Shown here piece by piece: positions 31,323-36,162 of a stretch of 40,883 bases of DNA. The position numbers were made by a program, and so were the translations under genes. Origin of the DNA: a virus. Below the pieces are notes generated by a model that was given only the letters and a program-made list of their open reading frames with translations, made no database searches and was not told where the DNA came from. The DNA is taken from positions 1 to 40,883 of the IMG/VR virus record IMGVR_UViG_3300025477_000008; one strand, written 5' to 3'. Numbering within the stretch: the stretch's first letter is position 1; each line of letters starts with the position of its first letter.

Positions 31323-31784
31323 CTATTTCACCTCGTTTAGGATGGCTGCCTGCGGGTATTTGGCCCGCACCCTTGCGATGGCTTCGGGCGTCGGGGCAAT
31401 TCTTATCATGCGGTAGTCGGGCTCCACGTCCTTGGGGAGCCGGAAGCATACGTACTTCTTGAGGTCGCGGTTGATCCTCTTTTGGAACGGGGTCCGATCC
31501 ACCAGCTTGCCGAGGACGGTCTCAAGGTTCTGCTTCATCCCGTCCGGCCACAGCTCGGCCCCCGTGGGGTCGGCCTTCGGGTCGAAGACCTCGACCGGCA
31601 GGGTCCCGATGTAGGCCTCCACCGCCGTCCTGTCGGCAGGATTCTTCCAGTAGACGAATGGCGACCCGCCGCAGCCCTCGTCGAGCACGTGCCCCATGTG
31701 CCTGCCATCGGCGTACAGCTCGGCGTTGTAGCCCTGCCCCTCCATCCCTCGGTGCGTGACCAGCTTCTTCAATTCCAGGTTCAT
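31323..31784 (-). CDS. Small protein, first gene behind promoter copy 4
   Basis: 153 residues: MNLELKKLVTHRGMEGQGYN, AELYADGRHMGHVLDEGCGG (a common small-phage-protein pattern with a beta strand and turn), then helical KLVDRTPFQKRINRDLKKYV and a C-terminal PDYRMIRIAPTP. ATG 31784 is 20 bases after the -10 of the promoter at 31804 and follows GGAGGAAACACA. Function unknown. Confidence 0.62.
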   Translation of the reverse strand: MNLELKKLVTHRGMEGQGYNAELYADGRHMGHVLDEGCGGSPFVYWKNPADRTAVEAYIGTLPVEVFDPKADPTGAELWPDGMKQNLETVLGKLVDRTPFQKRINRDLKKYVCFRLPKDVEPDYRMIRIAPTPEAIARVRAKYPQAAILNEVK

Positions 31785-31803
31785 TGTGTTTCCTCCCGCC
31801 TAT

Positions 31804-31840
31804 AGTATACACCGGGCTACACGAAATTCTTAGGGATTAT
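31804..31840 (-). promoter_or_regulatory. Repeated leftward promoter, copy 4
   Basis: Read leftward: ATAATCCCTAAGAA, 17 bases TTTCGTGTAGCCCGGTG, then TATACT followed by ATAGGCGGGAGG. The block from TTTCGTG to GGAGGAAAC is identical to copy 2. The stop codon of gene 31837-32112 lies in its left flank. It heads the unit 31323 to 29562. Confidence 0.8.
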
Positions 31841-32112
31841 TCGTGGACCCGCTGCCGAGCCGCCCTCCGGTACGTCTCGTCGCTGACGTAGGGAAGCTCG
31901 CCGAACCCGCCGAGCGAGTAGCCGATGAGCTGGGCGAACTGCTCCCTGTCCTCGTTGCTGAACGGCATGAGGGCCAGCTCGTTCATCTTGTTCCTGCTGG
32001 TGTCGTACAGGAACTGCACGATCTTGTTCGCCTTGAACCGGACCGTACCCTTCGGCATGGTGACCAGCGGCTGTACTGGATGCTTGGGTTCCTTCTTCTT
32101 GTTTTTCTTCAT
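31837..32112 (-). CDS. Small basic protein, unknown
   Basis: 91 residues with a Lys-rich start (MKKNKKKEPKHPVQP), a strand region VTMPKGTVRFKANKIVQFLY and a helical end (FSNEDREQFAQLIGYSLGGF). The ATG is one base after the TAA of the upstream gene. Its C-terminal codons run into promoter copy 4. May bind nucleic acid through the basic N-terminus; unproven. Confidence 0.58.
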   Translation of the reverse strand: MKKNKKKEPKHPVQPLVTMPKGTVRFKANKIVQFLYDTSRNKMNELALMPFSNEDREQFAQLIGYSLGGFGELPYVSDETYRRAARQRVHE

Positions 32113-32113
32113 C

Positions 32114-32509
32114 TTATGGCTCCTTCTTGCGCTCGGGGATGGGGAAGCGCTCGTTGACTTCCTTCTCCACGTAGTCCCGCATGCGGTTCTTCGCGAACTC
32201 CCTGGGGCCGTACTTCTGGCAGGCCCATTCCATGGCCTGCCGGATCGCCTCCCGCTTGGCCAGGTGGAAGGGCCCCTCCTGGAGGTAGCGGTGGACGGGG
32301 AACGCCTTGCGCCCGTAGTCCAGGAAGTGGGCCTTGGGGTCGGTCACGACCTCCCTGCCGTCCTTGATGCGCGCCACCAGCACGCAGGCGGAGGTGCCGC
32401 CCCTGCCGTAGTCGCCCGCCTTGTAGAGGATGGCTATCCGGTCGCCCCCGGCCGCCTTGCATTGGTCGAAGGTGTTTATGAGCCTCGGTTTGGTCCGTTC
32501 CTCGTCCAT
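32114..32509 (-). CDS. Small protein of the leftward block, unknown
   Basis: 131 residues starting MDEERTKPRLINTFDQCKAA. Contains RIAILYKAGDYGRGGTSACV, a mixed alpha/beta core, and a charged helical end (RDYVEKEVNERFPIPERKKE). ATG 32509 is the first in-frame start after the upstream gene's stop at 32542. No clear ribosome site, so translation may depend on coupling. No family recognised. Confidence 0.58.
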   Translation of the reverse strand: MDEERTKPRLINTFDQCKAAGGDRIAILYKAGDYGRGGTSACVLVARIKDGREVVTDPKAHFLDYGRKAFPVHRYLQEGPFHLAKREAIRQAMEWACQKYGPREFAKNRMRDYVEKEVNERFPIPERKKEP

Positions 32510-32541
32510 TCGTCCATCCTGTCGAAATCCCGCGGCGGGGC

Positions 32542-32817
32542 CTATTCTTCCCCCTCGACGAACCGTCGAAGGGCGTTCATGAGCCATCTGGCCTGTCCCA
32601 CGTCGAGGTGGGCCCCGGCCAGAATTTCCTGGTTCGGCTTGAGGGGGACCGGCTGGTCGTTTTCCATGAGGCAGCCGTCGACGTACACCCTCATGGCCCT
32701 CGGCCCCATGGCGCTGGATCGCACCACCTTCAGCGGCCTCCCGTCCAAATCGTTGATCCTGCCGTAGATGGCGAATCCGCGGGCGGTCCTTTTCAGCCTT
32801 TTCTTCTTTTCCGCCAT
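32542..32817 (-). CDS. Small basic protein, unknown
   Basis: 91 residues: MAEKKKRLKRTARGFAIYGR, then PLKVVRSSAMGPRAMRVYVD and a helical end ARWLMNALRRFVEGEE. The start overlaps the previous stop as TGATG and follows GCGGAGGCCCTCTG. No cysteine pattern besides one Cys. Possibly nucleic-acid binding by charge; function unknown. Confidence 0.6.
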   Translation of the reverse strand: MAEKKKRLKRTARGFAIYGRINDLDGRPLKVVRSSAMGPRAMRVYVDGCLMENDQPVPLKPNQEILAGAHLDVGQARWLMNALRRFVEGEE

Positions 32818-33242
32818 CAGAGGGCCTCCGCATAAATCTGTTGAAGCCGTTTTAGCATAGCGGGGTCGGCAAATTCCTTGATCAGTGAGACGCCATTTTT
32901 TACGGTGTCTCGATGCGTCTGTATGGCGGGAGCGTGTGCAAGGACTAGCTTCTCTCGTGGGATTTCGGCCACGAGTTCCGGATGTCCGAATATGTCAGTC
33001 CTAACAAAGGTGAGTATGTCCCATTCTGCCGAGGCTCCGGTATGCCTGTTCGGCGAGGATGTTCCGCCTTTGACCTCCCTCTTTCTTCCATCCTCCGTCA
33101 GAACATCATACTTGCTTCCGGGAGGCATGAGTTTTCCGTTGCCGTCTATGGCAACCAGGAATTCCGCTACCTTGCCCCTGGCTTGAGGAACGTCCTCACA
33201 GGCCGGGATGACTTTTTTGAGTCTTTCTCGATAGTCCCTCAC
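32817..33242 (-). CDS. PD-(D/E)XK nuclease-like protein candidate
   Basis: 141 residues from GTG 33242 (V/MRDYRERLKKVIPACEDV). The segment SKYDVLTEDGRKREVKGGTS carries Asp followed after nine residues by E-V-K, the D...ExK metal-binding pattern of PD-(D/E)XK nucleases such as small restriction enzymes; FLVAIDGNGKL precedes it and AEWDILTFVRTDIF follows, as a strand of the core. GTG overlaps the upstream TGA (GTGA) and follows GGAGG. GC content is lower than in neighbours, suggesting recent transfer. No methyltransferase is adjacent. It could degrade host DNA or be a homing-type remnant; activity is unproven. Confidence 0.5.
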   Translation of the reverse strand: MRDYRERLKKVIPACEDVPQARGKVAEFLVAIDGNGKLMPPGSKYDVLTEDGRKREVKGGTSSPNRHTGASAEWDILTFVRTDIFGHPELVAEIPREKLVLAHAPAIQTHRDTVKNGVSLIKEFADPAMLKRLQQIYAEAL

Positions 33243-33622
33243 AATGCCTCCGCATCGACGAACGTGGGCTGCGACGGGGCGTCCGTGCCCCCGCTCCACC
33301 CCAGTTTCTGTGCCGCCGCCACGACTCTGGGCCACGACTTGGCGGACTTGGTGCGGGTGGCGGGGTCCCATCCGTGCATCTTCGCCAGGGGGAGTGCCCT
33401 GTGGTCGGTGAAGACCACATCGCCGTTCGTGGCGTCGTACCCGACCCATCCGGTCAGGAACCAGAAGCACTGGTGCTGGCAGAGCCCACTTCCCCGGACG
33501 AACTCCCTGGCGCACCCGCATAGGGCGCAATGGGGACGCCCGATGGAGCGCCTCCCGACCTGCCCCACCGTGTACCTCTGGGACTGGCTCGTCACTGCTC
33601 CGGTGCTGAACGTGGTTTCCAT
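33239..33622 (-). CDS. Small zinc-binding protein, first gene behind promoter copy 3
   Basis: 127 residues from METTFSTGAVTSQSQRYTVG. A Cys-rich stretch CALCGCAREFV...LCQHQC (~32-53) would bind one zinc; the following FWFLTGWVGYDATNGDVVFT is beta-like. ATG 33622 is preferred over ATG 33643, because the latter overlaps the -10 box (TATAATG) of the promoter at 33642. Its stop overlaps the next gene's GTG. Function unknown. Confidence 0.62.
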   Translation of the reverse strand: METTFSTGAVTSQSQRYTVGQVGRRSIGRPHCALCGCAREFVRGSGLCQHQCFWFLTGWVGYDATNGDVVFTDHRALPLAKMHGWDPATRTKSAKSWPRVVAAAQKLGWSGGTDAPSQPTFVDAEAL

Positions 33623-33641
33623 GAATTCCGTCCCCGTATGC

Positions 33642-33678
33642 ATTATACACGAGGATACACGAAATTTCTAGGGATTCT
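33642..33678 (-). promoter_or_regulatory. Repeated leftward promoter, copy 3
   Basis: Read leftward: GAATCCCTAGAAA, 17 bases TTTCGTGTATCCTCGTG, then TATAAT. The spacer holds TCGTGTATCC followed directly by TCGTGTATAA, a perfect 8-base direct repeat at 10-base spacing. The TAG of 33668-34129 is inside CCCTAG. It heads the unit 33239 to 31837. Confidence 0.85.
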
Positions 33679-34129
33679 TCGGGGCATCCCCGCTGGGGAC
33701 GCCGACGCGGATGAAATGCCTCAATCCCAGGTATCGCGGCTCCTCTGTTGCCTCCACCGTATAGCCAGCGGCGGCCAGGGCGGCCACGATTTCGGCGAAC
33801 CGCCTCTGCCATTCCGCATCGTGGTCGCTCCTGAACCAGTCGCCGAACACCCACTCGACGGAGATTCCCTTGACCGCCGAGGTGTCGTTGACCTGGGCGA
33901 GGTAGCCGGGCCTGCCGTAGCGGCGGTCGCTGCGCGACTGCCTCCATATGTTTCTCTTCCCGTATTCCACGACGATCTTGAAGCCCTCGTGGCTGTGGCC
34001 CCACCCGCGGACCCGCCCGGAGGCGTAGTACTTGGTCTGCGGCAGCCCGGCCTTCACCAGGACATTCCTTACCGACAGCGGATGGAGCTTAGGCCCCGGC
34101 CTTCTTGGACTTGTATTCCCTGGAAGCAT
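33668..34129 (-). CDS. Small alpha/beta protein, unknown
   Basis: 153 residues: MLPGNTSPRRPGPKLHPLSV, then RNVLVKAGLPQTKYYASGRV, strand FKIVVEYGKR and a helical part RRFAEIVAALAAAGYTVEAT. ATG 34129 follows AAGAGGGAAC and overlaps the upstream gene by 41 bases; the GTG near 34050 is a second option, since conserved-looking sequence starts around LSVRNVL. It ends (GDAPKNP) in promoter copy 3. No family recognised. Confidence 0.58.
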   Translation of the reverse strand: MLPGNTSPRRPGPKLHPLSVRNVLVKAGLPQTKYYASGRVRGWGHSHEGFKIVVEYGKRNIWRQSRSDRRYGRPGYLAQVNDTSAVKGISVEWVFGDWFRSDHDAEWQRRFAEIVAALAAAGYTVEATEEPRYLGLRHFIRVGVPSGDAPKNP

Positions 34130-34652
34130 GTTCCCTCTTTTCGTACAGGTTGCTTGCGTTGACTTCGTGTTTTTCTCCGGGCTTGTAGGCAGCCCGGTCG
34201 CCCACAGGCTCCACCACCACCACGGTCACGTATTCGTCCGACTTGCTCTCCGCGTCCACCCACGCCCCCTCCGTTTCGCCGAGGGTGCTCAGGAAGTAGC
34301 GTCCCCCCACCTTGACCTTGTCGAGCGGCCCGCGGAACAGTTCGTCCAGGGCCTTCCGGCGCTTGACTTGTTTCTTCACGTCCGCCAGGGTCAGGCGGTT
34401 GACGTACTGGAACTGCCATGCGTCGCCGAGCGGCATGTGGATGAAGGCCAGGGGCTTGGTCGTGAACACCATGTAGGACGCCGCCCCGTCCGCCACGGGG
34501 AACGACACGACCTCGCCCCTGAGGTCTCCCGTGCCGTTGGCAAGGCAGTAGTCCCTCAGCTTCTGGATGAACTCTTTGTCGGCCTTCTGCCAGTTCTCGG
34601 GGTCGAAGTCCGGGACCCTGATTTCCTTGGGTGGTGCGTATACCTTTGCCAT
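34089..34652 (-). CDS. Leftward accessory protein, first gene behind promoter copy 2
   Basis: 187 residues starting MAKVYAPPKEIRVPDFDPEN. It has a beta core (ASYMVFTTKPLAFIHMPLGD, YVTVVVVEPVGD) and a charged helical region KKQVKRRKALDEL. ATG 34652 follows GGGAGGAAACGCAAA; codons upstream belong to the promoter copy at 34674 and are not coding. Ends in a basic tail (ASREYKSKKAGA). Function unknown. Confidence 0.62.
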   Translation of the reverse strand: MAKVYAPPKEIRVPDFDPENWQKADKEFIQKLRDYCLANGTGDLRGEVVSFPVADGAASYMVFTTKPLAFIHMPLGDAWQFQYVNRLTLADVKKQVKRRKALDELFRGPLDKVKVGGRYFLSTLGETEGAWVDAESKSDEYVTVVVVEPVGDRAAYKPGEKHEVNASNLYEKREHASREYKSKKAGA

Positions 34653-34673
34653 TTTGCGTTTCCTCCCGCCTAT

Positions 34674-34710
34674 AGTATACACCGGGCTACACGAAATTTC
34701 CGGGGATTCT
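34674..34710 (-). promoter_or_regulatory. Repeated leftward promoter, copy 2
   Basis: Read leftward: GAATCCCCGGAAA, 17 bases TTTCGTGTAGCCCGGTG, then TATACT and ATAGGCGGGAGGAAAC. It differs from the CCCTAGAAA consensus in two bases. The TGA of gene 34711-34974 touches its left flank. Leader to ATG 34652 is about 15 bases. Confidence 0.8.
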
Positions 34711-34974
34711 TCAGGGTTCCTTGGGGACGGCATCGCCGTGGGAGCTCAGCGAGATGCCGCAGCTCGGACACACGCTCCCTATGGAATGGCATCCCACGTC
34801 CCCCGTCGTCCCGAGGATGGGGTGCATCAGCCCCGGCACGGAGCAGGAGGGGCCATCGGCCTTGAGCGCCCTCAGGCGCTCCTTCCTGGCCTTGGCCTTC
34901 TCCGCAATCTCCTCCATGATCCCGTCTGCGACCTTCTTCACCAAGTTCTCCACGTTGTCCTCCTGCTTAGGCAT
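34711..34974 (-). CDS. Small acidic protein with Cys/His tail
   Basis: 87 residues: MPKQEDNVENLVKKVADGIM, helical EIAEKAKARKERLRALK, then SCSVPGLMHPIL and CHSIGSVCPSCGISLSSHG. The C-terminal Cys/His set may bind zinc. No clear ribosome site precedes ATG 34974; TATCCT lies about 17 bases upstream, so a very short leader is possible. Its own promoter is not certain. Function unknown. Confidence 0.5.
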   Translation of the reverse strand: MPKQEDNVENLVKKVADGIMEEIAEKAKARKERLRALKADGPSCSVPGLMHPILGTTGDVGCHSIGSVCPSCGISLSSHGDAVPKEP

Positions 34975-35040
34975 TCATCGCCGAATGATTAGGATATGAT
35001 CTAAAAAAGCCTCGTGCTTTTGCAACTTGCTGAAAACAGG

Positions 35041-35072
35041 CCCTAGAACTTTGGCACTTGGATTGCATGCAT
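35041..35072 (+). promoter_or_regulatory. Possible degenerate rightward copy of the repeated promoter
   Basis: CCCTAGAACTTTGG at 35041-35054 matches the conserved CCCTAGAAATTTCG block of the leftward promoters. At the expected distance, 35067-35072, only ATGCAT is found, a poor -10. It lies 47 bases before the 29-codon gene at 35088. The upstream element match is clear; promoter activity is doubtful. Confidence 0.3.
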
Positions 35073-35087
35073 GTCTTCGGAGGCCCC

Positions 35088-35177
35088 ATGACAGCCATCC
35101 TCGTCGTCCTCACGTTCGCCGCCTTCCTGCTCGTGGACTACGCCAGGACCCGCCGTGCCAACCCGGGCGGTCGCTAG
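35088..35177 (+). CDS. 29-residue single-pass membrane peptide
   Basis: ATG 35088 follows TTCGGAGGCCCC, a good ribosome site, and opens MTAILVVLTFAAFLLVDYAR followed by TRRANPGGR and TAG. The first 16-17 residues are a textbook hydrophobic helix, with a basic end, so the N-terminus is probably outside. It sits alone on the rightward strand among leftward genes, and its stop lies inside the loop of the hairpin 35164-35189. Tiny toxin-like, regulatory or lysis-related peptides have this form; no role can be assigned. Confidence 0.55.
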   Translation: MTAILVVLTFAAFLLVDYARTRRANPGGR

Positions 35178-35189
35178 CCCGACCGCCCG
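35164..35189. terminator. Bidirectional hairpin between convergent genes
   Basis: CGGGCGGTCG, loop CTAGCC, CGACCGCCCG is a perfect 10-bp GC-rich stem. It contains the stop of the rightward 29-codon gene and, in its right half, the stop of the leftward gene 35174-35779. No T-tract follows on either strand, so efficiency is uncertain, but its position fits a shared terminator. Confidence 0.65.
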
Positions 35190-35779
35190 TCCCTGGCGTC
35201 CTTCGGGTCCTCGACCGGCCGGAGTTCCCTTGGCTTCCAGTCGGCGATGCGCCGTTGCTGCCAGACGATGTAGCGCTCCAGCTCCCTCATCGCGGGCCTG
35301 AGATTGTTTTCGACGTAGTCGGCGTTCATCCTCGTGGCGACCTCCAGCAGGTCCCTCTCGGTGCCGTAGTACGGCAGCCGCTCTTCCTTGCCATCGTGCC
35401 CGACGTACTTCAGGAACGTCGCGTCGCCGTGGGGCAGGCGGACGACCTCCTGCAGGAGCCTTACCCTGCGCCAGGAATACCCTCCCCGGACGCGCGTCTG
35501 CCGGGGTATGTACTCGTGGTACCAGCCCACGGGCTCCGTGGCCGGGCGGAGCAGGGCGTCGATGTCCGCCTCTATGCCCGCCTTGCCCTTCCGGGCGGAC
35601 TCCACGAATCCCTTGATGAGGTCGCAGGACTGCTCGTATGGGAGGGTCGCGGCCCCGACGCAGACGCCCTGGAAGAAGCCCCACTCCACGCTGTACCCGT
35701 GCTTGGAGAGGAGGCCCCCCGGCAGCTTCTGCACCCTGCCGCAGCACTGGCACGACCCGACATGCGTCGCCCTTTCCAT
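35174..35779 (-). CDS. Conserved-type phage protein with CxCCGR zinc motif
   Basis: 201 residues: MERATHVGSCQCCGRVQKLP, GGLLSKHGYSVEWGFFQGVC (Cys/His set CQCC...HGY...C), then helical DLIKGFVESARKGKAGIEAD and a C-terminal region with RDLLEVATRMNADYVENNLR. The CQxCGR...HGY pattern is common in small proteins of phages and plasmids and probably binds zinc. The ATG follows the TAG of the upstream gene with no gap, so the two are translated together from promoter copy 1. Function unknown. Confidence 0.65.
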   Translation of the reverse strand: MERATHVGSCQCCGRVQKLPGGLLSKHGYSVEWGFFQGVCVGAATLPYEQSCDLIKGFVESARKGKAGIEADIDALLRPATEPVGWYHEYIPRQTRVRGGYSWRRVRLLQEVVRLPHGDATFLKYVGHDGKEERLPYYGTERDLLEVATRMNADYVENNLRPAMRELERYIVWQQRRIADWKPRELRPVEDPKDARDGRSG

Positions 35780-36082
35780 CTACCACCACCTACTTCGGTG
35801 TAACTGCCTTCCGCGGATGCCGTCGATGTTCCCGACCAGCTTCTTGCGGTTCGGGACCCCGTATTTCGACTTGATCCGGTAGACGTTCCCGTCCGTCTGG
35901 TCCACCACGAAGGCCCCCGAGTCCCCGTCGTCGAGGCAGACGTACCTCGCCTTCCTGACGAACCGCTTCCGGTAGGAAGGGGAGTCGTAGTCCAGGCCGG
36001 GATAGGATGCCTCGAACTGCCCCCGTCCCTCCTCGTGCCACTGGCCAATGAGCTCTTGCAGCTTTTCGTCGCTGATCTCCAT
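35780..36082 (-). CDS. Small protein, first gene behind promoter copy 1
   Basis: 100 residues from MEISDEKLQELIGQWHEEGR, then DSPSYRKRFVRKARYVCLDD, GAFVVDQTDGNVYRIKSKYG and an end LVGNIDGIRGRQLHRSRWW. The beta segment with a D-G turn looks like a small DUF-type domain. ATG 36082 follows GGCAGGAGGGCGC; the ATG at 36100 lies in the -10 box and is rejected. The product is not recognised. Confidence 0.65.
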   Translation of the reverse strand: MEISDEKLQELIGQWHEEGRGQFEASYPGLDYDSPSYRKRFVRKARYVCLDDGDSGAFVVDQTDGNVYRIKSKYGVPNRKKLVGNIDGIRGRQLHRSRWW

Positions 36083-36098
36083 GCGCCCTCCTGCCTGC

Positions 36099-36135
36099 AT
36101 TATACCTCCGATGGCCCCGTTTTTCCAGGGATTCC
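36099..36135 (-). promoter_or_regulatory. Repeated leftward promoter, copy 1 (most diverged)
   Basis: Read leftward: GGAATCCCTGGAAA, 17 bases AACGGGGCCATCGGAGG, then TATAAT. The upstream block is one base from CCCTAGAAA, the spacing is exact, but the spacer repeat is poorly kept. It heads the unit 35780, 35174 and diverges from the terminase gene, whose start is 28 bases to the right. Confidence 0.7.
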
Positions 36136-36162
36136 GCTATCCCTTTCATTATCAGGAGAACC

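Noticed and set aside
33641-33643. ATG upstream of 33622 as start of the zinc protein
   Set aside because: It is part of TATAATG, the -10 box of the promoter; the ATG at 33622 has a proper ribosome site. The same reasoning moved the start at 36100 to 36082.
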